From an uncultured Lachnobacterium sp. (GTDB taxonomy: Bacteria; Bacillota; Clostridia; Lachnospirales; Lachnospiraceae), in contig URDU01000005.1 of assembly GCA_900546625.1 (NCBI GenBank), forward strand, positions 49,290 through 113,289: a stretch of 64,000 nt of DNA, given 5' to 3'. The position numbers and the translations under genes are program-made. The notes under the pieces are model-generated. The model made no database searches. It was not told the origin of the DNA and worked only from the letters and a program-made list of their open reading frames with translations. Below, in pieces: positions 26,942 to 36,386 of the stretch (position 1 is its first letter; the number at the start of each line of letters is the position of its first letter).

Positions 26942-27190
26942 TCAGTTATTATTCCTAATCAAAATCTGTATGATTTTATCATAATTTTCCGGTCTGTGCG
27001 GAAACGTACAGTCTGTACATACCTTGATTTTTTTGCCATTCTTCTCTATGTAGGTCTTACTTCCGGGACAGTTTGGCATACTATACATCGGGCAATAGCA
27101 GAACAGGCAGTTAAAGTCCTCTGAAAGGCCCTTGTGACACGGAAAATATTTGCAATCTGTATTTTTAAAATATTTATAAGAGTTTTTCAT
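26942..27190 (-). CDS. cysteine-rich small domain protein of cobalamin loci
   Basis: 82 residues from the ATG at 27190, which has GAAGGA 6 bp upstream; the frame extends 7 codons further. It overlaps the end of cbiA by 17 bp. Nine cysteines: CKYFPCHKG, CLFCYCPMYSMPNCPG and VCTDCTFPH. This matches the Cys-rich small domain (PF04071 as I recall), a probable metal-binding protein often fused or next to cobalamin synthesis genes. Last gene of the cob operon. Role unproven; cobalt handling or Fe-S binding are plausible. Confidence 0.75.
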   Translation of the reverse strand: MKNSYKYFKNTDCKYFPCHKGLSEDFNCLFCYCPMYSMPNCPGSKTYIEKNGKKIKVCTDCTFPHRPENYDKIIQILIRNNN

Positions 27191-28622
27191 TTTTATTCCT
27201 TCTATATTCATATGCTTTTCTCACAAGGCTCTCTGCAAAATGCGGATTTGACGGATAATACAGGTGCGGAAACCCAAGCCAGTAATTATCATGGCTTATC
27301 ACGCAGTCGTAGCTTCTGCCTGTGGCCGGCTTGGTCGCAATACAATCGGCTCCGTTATCGGTGCTGTCGTAATAATGAAATTCATGCGCCTTTATTTTTT
27401 CATTTGGCGGCAAAAAATTGTTATGCTTTTCTGCAAGCTCGATATACCCGAATCTGACCAGTTTTCCCTTGAAATGGCATTCACTATCCAGTGCTCCAGT
27501 CATGCCAAAAACATAATTTTGCGCATCAGCATCCTCTTCACAAATATTATGGATATATGTGTGCAGATACATAAATCCACCGCACTCGGCAACAGTCGGC
27601 AAACCTGTCTTAAAAGCAGTTTTTATAGAGTTTCTCATAGATAGATTCTCACTCAGTTCCTTTGCATACAATTCAGGATAGCCACCTCCCAGCAGCAATG
27701 CGTCACAATTATCAGGTAATTTTGTATCATGCAGTGGCGAAAAATACTGTAATTTTGCACCGCATTTTTCAAGAAGCCTCAAATTATCTTCATAATAAAA
27801 GCAAAACGCTTCGTCCATGGCAACAGCTATGTTTACGGTATTTATTGCTTTATTTTGTGAAAATTCATTTTGATCACAATTGCCTATATTTTTCTCATTA
27901 TATATATCTGCACTTCCACTGTCACCGATTTCATCTGCCTCTTCTGCTATATCCATAAACAAATCCATATCTATTGTCTTTTTTAGCCTGTCGGCAGTTT
28001 CATTAAGCTGTTTTTTTATATCTGAAAGCTCATCCGGCATGACAAGCCCCAGATGTCTGCTTGAAAACCCGATATCCTTCTGCTCCGGGAAATACCCGAC
28101 TACTTTTACGTAAAGCTCCTTCTCTATCAAAGGCTTAATAATGTCATAATAGCCCTTCGACATCCGATTGAGCAGAACCCCCTTAATCAAGTGCTGAATG
28201 TCATACTGCAAAAAACCGGCTATAAGAGCAAGCACTGACTTTCCCATGCCCTTTGCGTCCACCACGAGTATTATCGGAGTCTGCGTCACCTTTGCCAGAT
28301 GGTATGACGAACCCTGCTCATATATTCCGCCAAGCCCGTCATATAATCCCATCACGCCCTCAAGCACCGCAAAATCACCATCGGCTCTTTCTTCTAAGAA
28401 AAGCTGCACTGTTGTCTTTTCGTCCGAAAAAAACGTATCGAGATTTTTGGATGGTACGCCAAGCACCTTTTTGTGAAACATTGGGTCAATATAATCAGGT
28501 CCGCACTTATATGACAATACGTTTTTTCCGCTAGCCTTTAATAGCTGCAGTAAAGCGCAGGTTATCATTGTTTTTCCACTGCCGCTTTTTGGCGCGGCTA
28601 TCATAAAACGATTTATTTTCAT
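27174..28622 (-). CDS. cbiA: cobyrinate a,c-diamide synthase CbiA
   Basis: 482 residues. N-terminal dethiobiotin synthetase-like ATPase with Walker A APKSGSGKT (about 9-17) and SYKCGPDYIDP; C-terminal class I glutamine amidotransferase with LLGGGYPELYA and the nucleophile Cys in AECGGFMYLH, plus late HEFHYYD. It amidates the a and c side chains using glutamine and ATP. About 25 residues longer than many CbiA proteins because of an insert near 225-250 that is Asp/Asn-rich. Confidence 0.95.
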   Translation of the reverse strand: MKINRFMIAAPKSGSGKTMITCALLQLLKASGKNVLSYKCGPDYIDPMFHKKVLGVPSKNLDTFFSDEKTTVQLFLEERADGDFAVLEGVMGLYDGLGGIYEQGSSYHLAKVTQTPIILVVDAKGMGKSVLALIAGFLQYDIQHLIKGVLLNRMSKGYYDIIKPLIEKELYVKVVGYFPEQKDIGFSSRHLGLVMPDELSDIKKQLNETADRLKKTIDMDLFMDIAEEADEIGDSGSADIYNEKNIGNCDQNEFSQNKAINTVNIAVAMDEAFCFYYEDNLRLLEKCGAKLQYFSPLHDTKLPDNCDALLLGGGYPELYAKELSENLSMRNSIKTAFKTGLPTVAECGGFMYLHTYIHNICEEDADAQNYVFGMTGALDSECHFKGKLVRFGYIELAEKHNNFLPPNEKIKAHEFHYYDSTDNGADCIATKPATGRSYDCVISHDNYWLGFPHLYYPSNPHFAESLVRKAYEYRRNKNEKLL

Positions 28623-28703
28623 GTATTCATCCTTTATTTCATCATATACCTTAAAATATCAGCCTTCGATGATTTATTACGGGTTGTAGCATAAAAGCCC
28701 GGG

Positions 28704-30758
28704 TTAAAATTCAAACGAACATATCCACACCGGATTTTCTGCCTGCATCAGATGGTAATGTCCTATCTGCTTTGAGCGGCTGACCTGCAGCTGCACGATA
28801 TCCTCATTTTTCACATCATATGCCGACAATATTTCCTTTATCTCACAAATTGTTTCCATGGAAATTGCATTTATCACTATACGAATATGTGGATTTTTTG
28901 CTTTAAGAGCCTCTATTATTTCCTTTAAATTGCCACCACTGCCTCCGATAAATGCGTGTGTCGGCACCGGAAGATTGTCCATCCCGTCAGGAGCCTTTGC
29001 ATTTATCACATGGATATTTTCAAGTCCATGCTTTTCTTTATTTTGTGTGATAAGCTGCACGGCATTTTCCTTCTGCTCAATGGCATAGACCTCCATATCA
29101 TCGGAAAGTGATGCGGCCTCTACCGCTATGGAGCCGGTTCCGCTTCCCACATCATAAAGCACTGAATCCGATTTCAAATGAAGCTTGCAGATGCTTACAT
29201 GCCTTATTTCCTCTTTGGTCATCGGAACCTTTTCACGGATAAATGCTGCATCACTTAGCTGCGGTGTAACATTTTTTGCAACCGGATTGGGATTTTTTAT
29301 CATGCAGATATACAGTCCCTCCCTTTTAAGCTTTGTGCATTCCTGCGGCGAAAGCTGCAATATAGTTTCATCCGGATATGATAGCTTGTATCCCACAGTT
29401 ACCAAGCATTTATGTAAACCATACCTTTCGTCACTGCTTAACAGGTGTCCAAGCATATTCACATCCTTAACACCTGACATCAGCATAAATGTTTTTGCAT
29501 GGTGGCTAATCCGTGATGTGATATTAGAAAGCTTTACTCCGTGAATGCTGCATATATATGCATCACTGTAGGTTTCACCGACCGCTGCCGCCATGTATGA
29601 CACAGATGAAATTCCAGGAAGGATTGACACATCCGCATTTAATTTTCCTTCAGATATTTCATTTTTTATCGCCATATACAGCTTTCTGCTTCCACTGTAA
29701 AAGCCTGTATCTCCCGAAAATAATATAAGAACATTACTGATTTTTGCAGTATCTGCACAAATTTCGTATAGATAAGGAATAATCTGTTCTGCAAGATAAT
29801 ACGGCTTTTTGTCTATCTTCGCACTGTATTTTTCTATCATGCGGCTTGCGCCAAGAATAATATCAGCGCTTTCTATTGCATCTGAAACAGCTTTTGTCAT
29901 GCAAGCATCATTTCCCATTCCAATGCCGGCAAGCATGATATGAAGCTTGTTATATTTCCTGTCAATATATTCACAAACAGCTTCAAATGACATTCCATCA
30001 TCCTGCACACGCTGCCCCACAATATAGACCGGAATATTTTTATTTTTTGCGGCAGCTATTTTCTCAATAAAGCCCCCGGCCGCACCGCTTTTTTTGGTGA
30101 CCAGACATCTGATATCATACTGGTCAATAAGCGCCTCATTAAGCTGTATGCTAAACGGTCCCTGCAATGCCAGAATGTGCTTTCCTGTAATATCATTGTG
30201 CATGCATAAGCTTATGCTCTCAAGCCCCGGAAGCACGCGCACATACAATCTTTCCCTGACGTCTGAGGTTATACAATACACTGACAGCTCCTTGCTTCCT
30301 GTTGTGAGCAGTATATTTCCGTCTGTATTGTTAAGTGCCTTTGCACATGCTTCATTGTCATCAAAATAACGGATATTATCATAATCTGCTGATATATCCG
30401 TATCTCTTTTAAGACGCACATATTCAATATTTTCTGATATGCTTCTATCCGCCTGATTGTCTGTAACAGCATGTGCCTCATTAAAAGCATAAACTGCCTG
30501 CTTTATATTTTCGGTAACAATGGCTGCATATGGATGGGTTGCATCCACTATGAGCTTACATTTTTGTTCCGCAAAGAAGCTTCTCATGCCCTCGCTGTCC
30601 ATACGCCCCATATGAACATGCGCAAACGGATTTTCCTGTAGCACAATTTCACCGTATTCTGTCGCCACGCAAACCGTATGCTCTATGCCTCTTTCACACA
30701 GGTGCTCTGATAGCTTACGTCCCTCTGTTGTTCCTGCAAAAATCAGTATTTTACTCAA
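28704..30758 (-). CDS. CobK-CbiE-CbiT fusion: precorrin-6A reductase and precorrin-6B methylase/decarboxylase
   Basis: Three enzymes in one chain of about 684 residues from the TTG at 30758, which follows AGAGG by 8 bp and overlaps the cbiH stop by 8 bp. Domain 1 (about 1-250): CobK/CbiJ reductase, KILIFAGTTEGRKL, VDATHPYA, LQGPFS. Domain 2 (about 270-470): CbiE C5-methyltransferase, HIMLAGIGMGN, LFSGDTGFYSG, VSILPGISSV. Domain 3 (about 495-684): CbiT C15-methyltransferase/decarboxylase, PMTKEEIR, YDVGSGTGSIAVEAA, AFIGGSGGN. CbiE-CbiT fusions (CobL) are common; the added reductase is less so. These are successive steps, so channelling is plausible. Confidence 0.92.
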   Translation of the reverse strand: MSKILIFAGTTEGRKLSEHLCERGIEHTVCVATEYGEIVLQENPFAHVHMGRMDSEGMRSFFAEQKCKLIVDATHPYAAIVTENIKQAVYAFNEAHAVTDNQADRSISENIEYVRLKRDTDISADYDNIRYFDDNEACAKALNNTDGNILLTTGSKELSVYCITSDVRERLYVRVLPGLESISLCMHNDITGKHILALQGPFSIQLNEALIDQYDIRCLVTKKSGAAGGFIEKIAAAKNKNIPVYIVGQRVQDDGMSFEAVCEYIDRKYNKLHIMLAGIGMGNDACMTKAVSDAIESADIILGASRMIEKYSAKIDKKPYYLAEQIIPYLYEICADTAKISNVLILFSGDTGFYSGSRKLYMAIKNEISEGKLNADVSILPGISSVSYMAAAVGETYSDAYICSIHGVKLSNITSRISHHAKTFMLMSGVKDVNMLGHLLSSDERYGLHKCLVTVGYKLSYPDETILQLSPQECTKLKREGLYICMIKNPNPVAKNVTPQLSDAAFIREKVPMTKEEIRHVSICKLHLKSDSVLYDVGSGTGSIAVEAASLSDDMEVYAIEQKENAVQLITQNKEKHGLENIHVINAKAPDGMDNLPVPTHAFIGGSGGNLKEIIEALKAKNPHIRIVINAISMETICEIKEILSAYDVKNEDIVQLQVSRSKQIGHYHLMQAENPVWICSFEF

Positions 30759-31482
30759 TCTGATATCCTCTCCTTGTGACAAGCTTTCCGTCAATTATTT
30801 GTGTACCCTCATTGCCGATAAAGACTGTCGTAAACATGTTAACCTGTGCACTGCGAAGCTCACCGAGGGTACAGACCGTATAGCTTGTTCCCTCACGTCC
30901 GATATTTTCGACATAGCCGCAGGCTCTATCCGGCTCTATCGTGCGAAGTAAAATATCACAGGCTCTCATCAGATAGTCCCTTCTCTTGTGGCTCGACGGA
31001 TTGTACAGTGCTATGACAAAATCACCCTCTGCAGCAGCCACAAGACGCTTTTCAATCTTTTCCCACGGTGTGAGCAGGTCACTTAAGCTGATGGTACAAA
31101 AATCATGGTTTAATGGTGCTCCAAGCACTGCCGCACCACTGTTTGCCGCTGTAATGCCGGGTATTACCGAAAGCTCTACGTTATCGTATTCCTGCCCAAT
31201 CTCATACATAAGAGAGGCCAGTCCGTATATTCCGGCATCACCACTACATACAAGGGAGACTGTTTTGCCCTCAAGTGCCTTTTTAAAGCACAGATGACAT
31301 CTTTCTTTTTCCTGACGCATCGGAGTAGTCAAAAGCTCTTTTGTCCGGAATTTTTCTCCAAGCAGCTTTATATATACGGTGTATCCCACTATGACATCAC
31401 TCGCTTCCAAGGCGTCAATCGCCTGCTTTGTCATCATGCTTTCAAAGCCCGGCCCCATACCTACTATGTAAATTTTATTCAT
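30751..31482 (-). CDS. cbiH: cobalt-precorrin-3 C17-methyltransferase CbiH
   Basis: 243 residues from the ATG at 31482 (GGAG 6 bp upstream; an ATG four codons earlier is inside this RBS). Tetrapyrrole methylase family: KIYIVGMGPG, VCSGDAGIYG, VIPGITAANSGAA, IALYNPSSHKR. It methylates C17 with ring contraction. In this oxygen-independent pathway it would act on the cobalt form, hence CbiH rather than CobJ. Confidence 0.93.
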   Translation of the reverse strand: MNKIYIVGMGPGFESMMTKQAIDALEASDVIVGYTVYIKLLGEKFRTKELLTTPMRQEKERCHLCFKKALEGKTVSLVCSGDAGIYGLASLMYEIGQEYDNVELSVIPGITAANSGAAVLGAPLNHDFCTISLSDLLTPWEKIEKRLVAAAEGDFVIALYNPSSHKRRDYLMRACDILLRTIEPDRACGYVENIGREGTSYTVCTLGELRSAQVNMFTTVFIGNEGTQIIDGKLVTRRGYQIE

Positions 31483-31578
31483 GTTAATCTCCATCTCTAC
31501 TAATTTTATATAACCATGCAGCTATTTGCAATTTTTAATGATATGAAGGACAAAAGGTATTTTACCCCTCATTTATGA

Positions 31579-32721
31579 TTAATCAGGATACCTTGCTGCC
31601 GCAACCGTTACACTGTCATATTTATGTTTTTTATAAATAAGTTCTCCTGCTTTATTGCATTCCCTGCTGCATGCAAGCACTGCTGCACGCTCGCACACGT
31701 TGTCCACTCCAACATGCTCCCTGACAAACTGCGAGGCACTGAATTCTCCCTGCACCGCCATGAGCTCATCCGCGGTATAAGTGACAAATTCTATCCTGTT
31801 TCTATCGCAAAATTCCTTTATTCCCGGTTCATCTTTTTTCACATCTATTGATGCAATCATGTCTATATCCGAAATATCTATTTGCAGCTTTAAAAGACTT
31901 TGTCTGATTGCCCTGTCAATATTTTCAAACGCTGTATCCCTTCTGCACCCAATACCAAGTACAAATTGTGTGGGTTTTAAGTAAATACTGCCATTTTTAG
32001 GGTCCTTTGCTTTTTCGCATGATACTACAATATCAGCTCCGTAAACAGGTGGGAAGTCCACTGTTTTTATTGCATCAGCACTCATATCAGCTTCATCTAA
32101 AAATGCCTTTATAAGGCTTCTGTGCTTAGCCGGAATGTGCTCCCAGTCGACCGACATAGTAACCACTTCCCCCGCCAATACCTTTGATGATACTCCGGCA
32201 ATGCCATCTTTATTGACTATTGCAAGCCTGCATTTCTTCGCAAAAACATCAACTGCAAATTTATTATTGATATCAGTAGCGGTTGTTATAACAGGTGTGG
32301 CATTCATCATCGCTGCTAATAATACAGCAAGCTCATTGGCACCTCCAACATGCCCTGAAAGAATCGGAATAACAAACTTCCCCAGCTCATCTATCACAAT
32401 AACAGGACTGTCTTTAAGCTTGTTATTTACAGAAGAAGCTATAGCCCTCACTGCAATACCGCATGCCCCGATAAAAATCAGAGCCTTTTTTTCACTCATC
32501 TGTGCAGCTGTCCAGTCTGATATATTTTGTGATATGTAGCCGGTATTTCTAAAATTTTCATTGGTGGAATTTTTAATATTCTCATCCGATAATCTCGAGC
32601 ATTTGGTAAAAACCTCCACCTCATATGCACTTTTTTTTAGCTTATGAGCTATGTCACATGACAGCTCATAGCCCTTTTTTGTGAAGCTTACAATGCAAAT
32701 TTTCATATTTTCAGTTTCCAT
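31579..32721 (-). CDS. cbiG: cobalt-precorrin-5A hydrolase CbiG
   Basis: 380 residues with the three CbiG regions: N-terminal (KICIVSFTKKG, LIFIGACGIAVRAIA, SGHVGGANELA), a middle linker and C-terminal domain (FVLGIGCRRDT, IASIDVKKDEPG, VCERAAVLAC). It opens the delta-lactone and releases the two-carbon fragment as acetaldehyde. Its presence marks the anaerobic pathway. 33 bp after cbiF. Confidence 0.95.
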   Translation of the reverse strand: METENMKICIVSFTKKGYELSCDIAHKLKKSAYEVEVFTKCSRLSDENIKNSTNENFRNTGYISQNISDWTAAQMSEKKALIFIGACGIAVRAIASSVNNKLKDSPVIVIDELGKFVIPILSGHVGGANELAVLLAAMMNATPVITTATDINNKFAVDVFAKKCRLAIVNKDGIAGVSSKVLAGEVVTMSVDWEHIPAKHRSLIKAFLDEADMSADAIKTVDFPPVYGADIVVSCEKAKDPKNGSIYLKPTQFVLGIGCRRDTAFENIDRAIRQSLLKLQIDISDIDMIASIDVKKDEPGIKEFCDRNRIEFVTYTADELMAVQGEFSASQFVREHVGVDNVCERAAVLACSRECNKAGELIYKKHKYDSVTVAAARYPD

Positions 32722-32754
32722 ATATTTCCCATATTTATATATTCACGCCTTTTT

Positions 32755-33531
32755 TCAATCGTTATCCTTTGACTCTACTGAAGCCTTGCGATACTCTGTC
32801 GAAAAATCCGGTGCGTAAAGTCTTGATTTCTCGTAATGCCGGTGAGCTATTACATCCCCCACAAGCACAATCGCTGTCTTTGTGATATTGTGCTCTCTCG
32901 CAGTCTGCTTAAGTGTAGCGACAGTGCACACGTATGCCTCCTCCTGTGGCCAGGTTGCCTTGTATACAATTGCAGCAGGTGTATCTGCCGCGTATCCTCC
33001 CTCAATAAGGCTTTCCGTAAGCTTCTCTAAAAGCCCGGTGCTTAAGTAAATCGCCATGGAAGCGTGGTGTGAGGCAAAGCTTGCTATGCTCTCCTTAGGC
33101 GGCACCTTCGTGCGCCCCTCCATGCGTGTGATGATGAGCGACTGGGAAATACCGGGGAGCGTGTACTCAATGTTGAGCGATGCAGCAGCGCCAAAGCACG
33201 CGCTCACGCCCGGACAGCTCTCATATGGTATTAAAAGAGTATCAAGCTCATCCATCTGCTCGCGCACTGCGCCGTATATGCTTGGCTCTCCCGTGTGCAG
33301 GCGCACAGTAATTTTTCCGTCTGCCTCAGCAGCTTTCATGACTGCGATGACCTCATCCAGTGTCATTTTTGCACTGTTATATATTTCACAGCTTTCCCTT
33401 GCATAGTCCAAAAGCTCTGGATTAACAAGCGAGCCTGCATAAATTATCACATCTGCCTTTTGTAAAAGACGCATTCCGCGTACTGTTATTAAATCTGCTG
33501 CGCCTGTTCCTGCGCCAACAAAGTAAACCAT
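32755..33531 (-). CDS. cbiF: cobalt-precorrin-4 C11-methyltransferase CbiF
   Basis: 258 residues. Tetrapyrrole methylase with VYFVGAGTGAADLITVRG, KADVIIYAGSLV, RLHTGEPSIYGA, YESCPGVSACFGAAA and the C-terminal VYKATWPQE typical of CbiF/CobM. It overlaps the cbiD 3' end by 43 bp, implying coupled translation. Ends in a short charged tail. Confidence 0.95.
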   Translation of the reverse strand: MVYFVGAGTGAADLITVRGMRLLQKADVIIYAGSLVNPELLDYARESCEIYNSAKMTLDEVIAVMKAAEADGKITVRLHTGEPSIYGAVREQMDELDTLLIPYESCPGVSACFGAAASLNIEYTLPGISQSLIITRMEGRTKVPPKESIASFASHHASMAIYLSTGLLEKLTESLIEGGYAADTPAAIVYKATWPQEEAYVCTVATLKQTAREHNITKTAIVLVGDVIAHRHYEKSRLYAPDFSTEYRKASVESKDND

Positions 33532-34643
33532 TTTTCTGCCTTTCTGCTTTTTGCAAGCTCACCAAATTCGTTTGAATACATGATACAGTCTATCTCAAGT
33601 CTGCCTTTTGCTCTCTTATCCAGATAAAAGCATATGCGTTCCATCGCATAATCCATCACCTCATAAAGCCTGCCGCTTTCCTTAAGTGCCGCCAAGGCCT
33701 CCTCTGTCGTAAGGCTGTCCATAATGCGCTTTATGTATTCGGGCGCTACACCGCACCTGAACGAAAATGCCGTCAAAAGCTCTATCCTGCAGTCTGCCTC
33801 CCTCGAATGAGTGTTCATGATGCCTCCTGCTACCTTTATAAGCTTTCCTATATGTCCTGTCAAAAGCATCCTCTTAAAGCCCATATCGGCTGCCATATCA
33901 ATTGTTTCACCGATAAAGTTGGAGCATTTGACACTCCTGTCCAGATCATAGCCATAGCTTTCCTTCATAAAGTCAAGACCATAATTCCCCGGAGCAACCG
34001 CCACATAATCATACCCAAACGAATATCTCTGCCTAAGCTCCACCCTTATCGTATCAATAAGAGCCTGTGAGCTCATGGGCTCAACAATACCGCTTGTGCC
34101 GAGAATTGATATACCGCCCACTATCCCAAGCCTTGGATTAAAGGTCTTTTTTGCAAGCTCCTTTCCCTTTGGAACCGAGATTGTGATGTCAAGTGTCCCC
34201 TTAAAATCCAAAAGCTCACAGACCTCCCTTACCTCTTTTTCAATCATCTCACGCGGCACATGATTGATAGCCGCATTTCCGACAGGCTGGTCTAATCCGG
34301 GTTTGGTGACTCTTCCCACTCCGTCACCACCGTCAATATTTATGATAACCAAATCCTGCCTTTTTTTGCATAAAGCACAGGTATCGTAATGCAAAATCCG
34401 TACAGAAGCATATATATAGGCTCCGGTGGTCACATCCGGATCATCCCCTCCGTCCTTTATCACAGCGCAGCTTACCTCGTTTTCACTTCTTTTTATGTCG
34501 GTGATATCAGCCGTGTAAGCTATTCCCTTAGGTGTCTGAATCGTTATTTTGTTTTTAGCCTTTCCGGTTAAAAGCATATATGCCGCCGCCTTTGATGCCG
34601 CCGCAGCACAGCTTCCTGTGGTAAATCCGTATCTCATAATCAC
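33489..34643 (-). CDS. cbiD: cobalt-precorrin-5B C1-methyltransferase CbiD
   Basis: 384 residues. Hallmark start RYGFTTGSCAAAASKAA, then IKDGGDDPDVT, GVGRVTKPGLDQPVG, ISILGTSGIVEPMS and LLTGHIGKLIKVAGG. The GTG at 34643 lies 7 bp from GAGG and is better placed than the ATG two codons later. CbiD methylates C1 in the anaerobic pathway and is not homologous to CobF. 16 bp after cbiC. Confidence 0.95.
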   Translation of the reverse strand: MIMRYGFTTGSCAAAASKAAAYMLLTGKAKNKITIQTPKGIAYTADITDIKRSENEVSCAVIKDGGDDPDVTTGAYIYASVRILHYDTCALCKKRQDLVIINIDGGDGVGRVTKPGLDQPVGNAAINHVPREMIEKEVREVCELLDFKGTLDITISVPKGKELAKKTFNPRLGIVGGISILGTSGIVEPMSSQALIDTIRVELRQRYSFGYDYVAVAPGNYGLDFMKESYGYDLDRSVKCSNFIGETIDMAADMGFKRMLLTGHIGKLIKVAGGIMNTHSREADCRIELLTAFSFRCGVAPEYIKRIMDSLTTEEALAALKESGRLYEVMDYAMERICFYLDKRAKGRLEIDCIMYSNEFGELAKSRKAEKWFTLLAQEQAQQI

Positions 34644-34659
34644 TAAATTTCCTCATGCA

Positions 34660-35310
34660 TCAGCCTCTATCAACCAGACTGTAAATCAGCGCATTGCATA
34701 TAGCAGCCGCAATATTGCTTCCACCCTTTCGTCCGACATTGACGATATACGGCACGCCTGTCTCCATAATTAGCTCCTTGGCTGCCTCCACATTGACAAA
34801 GCCCACCGGCACACCGATTACAAATGCAGGCTTATATATTCCTTTTTCTATCATATCGTACAGCTCTATAAGCGCTGTCGGTGCATTTCCTATCGCAAAA
34901 ATCACAGGCTTATCTATCCTTGATGCAAACTCCATGCTTACTGCCGCGCGCGTTGTATTTTTCTCCTTTGCAATAAGAGCGACCTCATCATCAGCCATAA
35001 AGCAGTGCGCCTGTCCGCCGAATTTTGCCAGATATTTTTTATTTATGCCTGAAAGAGCCATGTTGGTATCAGTCACTATATCAGCTCCCTCTGATATCAG
35101 CCTTTTTGCAATAGCAACGGCGTCCTTAGAGTATTTAAGCGTCTGTATATAATCAAAATCAGCACTCGTGTGTATTACTCTTTTTGTTATCATCTCCTGA
35201 TCAGCAGGCAGCGTAATCTGCATTTCAGACAGCTCATGTGAAATTATCTCAAAGCTCCTCTTTTCAATCTCCATCGGCTCTAACTGTTTAATTTTTTTCA
35301 ATACACTCAC
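34660..35310 (-). CDS. cbiC: cobalt-precorrin-8 methylmutase CbiC
   Basis: 216 residues with PMEIEKRSFEII, the conserved His in RVIHTSADFDY, TDTNMALSGIN, IGNAPTAL and VGFVNVEAAKE. It moves the C11 methyl to C12 giving cobyrinate. Start is GTG at 35310, inside the end of cobD; an in-frame TTG at 35301 is an alternative. Assignment firm, start uncertain by three codons. Confidence 0.95.
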   Translation of the reverse strand: MSVLKKIKQLEPMEIEKRSFEIISHELSEMQITLPADQEMITKRVIHTSADFDYIQTLKYSKDAVAIAKRLISEGADIVTDTNMALSGINKKYLAKFGGQAHCFMADDEVALIAKEKNTTRAAVSMEFASRIDKPVIFAIGNAPTALIELYDMIEKGIYKPAFVIGVPVGFVNVEAAKELIMETGVPYIVNVGRKGGSNIAAAICNALIYSLVDRG

Positions 35311-36349
35311 CTATCACTTTCAATAATCTTACATTTTCATCATAAGTCTTTACTGCCACACGAAAATACCCTTCCGAAAGCCCCACATAGTTGGAGCAGT
35401 CCCGTATCAGTATTCCCTTATTAAGCAGTATATCATATAATAGAAGCTTGCTGTAAAACAGTATGAAATCAGCATCACTTTTATATACCTTAAAACCAAG
35501 CTTTTTTAGTCCATCTGACAGCAGCCTTCTTTGTCTGCTCACATACTCCGATGTCTCTTTAATGTATCCTGATTCCCTGATACATGCCTCTCCTGCCATC
35601 TGTGCCAAAACAGACACGTTCCACTCCGGCAGATTTCTTTGAACCTTTTTTCTTATTGTATCATTTTTACTGACCATATATCCAAGCCTTACTCCCGGAA
35701 TAGCAAAAAGCTTGGTAAAGGCTCTTACAACAATCAGATTGTCATAGTCACATAAAAGTGACAAAACAGAATAATTTTTTTCACAAAAGCCCATGAAGCA
35801 TTCGTCTGCCACCACATAAATATGCTTTTCTTTGCAATGCTTTATTATCTGCTTCATGAAAGTGCTGTCTGCAAGATGTCCTGTCGGATTGTTTGGATTT
35901 GCGATAAAAAATATATCTGTATCATCCGTAAGCATATCCATTAAAGCATCAGTGCGTGCAGCAGGAGAAAAATCACTCTGCTCATCCAGCTGGAAATATC
36001 TGATATCACAGCCTGCTGCCCCAAGTACATGCTCATAGCCGAAAAATCCCGGAGCTAAAAGCACTGCTTTTTTAGGCTTTATGGCATGAGCTATCGCCAT
36101 AAAAAGCTCGGAGGCTCCGTTTCCGGGGATTATATCCTCACTTTGTATACTGCAGCCTTGCTGTGTAAAATAACCTGCCAACGCTTTTTTAAGACCGCTG
36201 CATGCTATGTCGGGATATCTGTCTGCATACGAAAGCGCATCACTCATAGCCTCTTTAACAGATTGCGGTATGCCAAGAGGATTGATATTTACCGAAAAAT
36301 CCATATTTACTTTATTGTTGTATATGTCGCCGCCATGGATGCTTTTCAT
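35288..36349 (-). CDS. cobD: threonine-phosphate decarboxylase-like aminotransferase CobD
   Basis: 353 residues, PLP fold-type I related to histidinol-phosphate aminotransferases: NPLGIP, PGNGASELF, IANPNNPTGHL, VADECFMGF and Schiff-base lysine in RAFTKLFAIPGVRLGY. In cobalamin loci such proteins make (R)-1-amino-2-propanol phosphate for CbiB, next door (38 bp). No threonine kinase (PduX/CblS) gene is in the window. Confidence 0.9.
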   Translation of the reverse strand: MKSIHGGDIYNNKVNMDFSVNINPLGIPQSVKEAMSDALSYADRYPDIACSGLKKALAGYFTQQGCSIQSEDIIPGNGASELFMAIAHAIKPKKAVLLAPGFFGYEHVLGAAGCDIRYFQLDEQSDFSPAARTDALMDMLTDDTDIFFIANPNNPTGHLADSTFMKQIIKHCKEKHIYVVADECFMGFCEKNYSVLSLLCDYDNLIVVRAFTKLFAIPGVRLGYMVSKNDTIRKKVQRNLPEWNVSVLAQMAGEACIRESGYIKETSEYVSRQRRLLSDGLKKLGFKVYKSDADFILFYSKLLLYDILLNKGILIRDCSNYVGLSEGYFRVAVKTYDENVRLLKVIGECIEKN

Positions 36350-36386
36350 TCAATTTCTCCATCAATTCTTACATCATCTTCCATAT

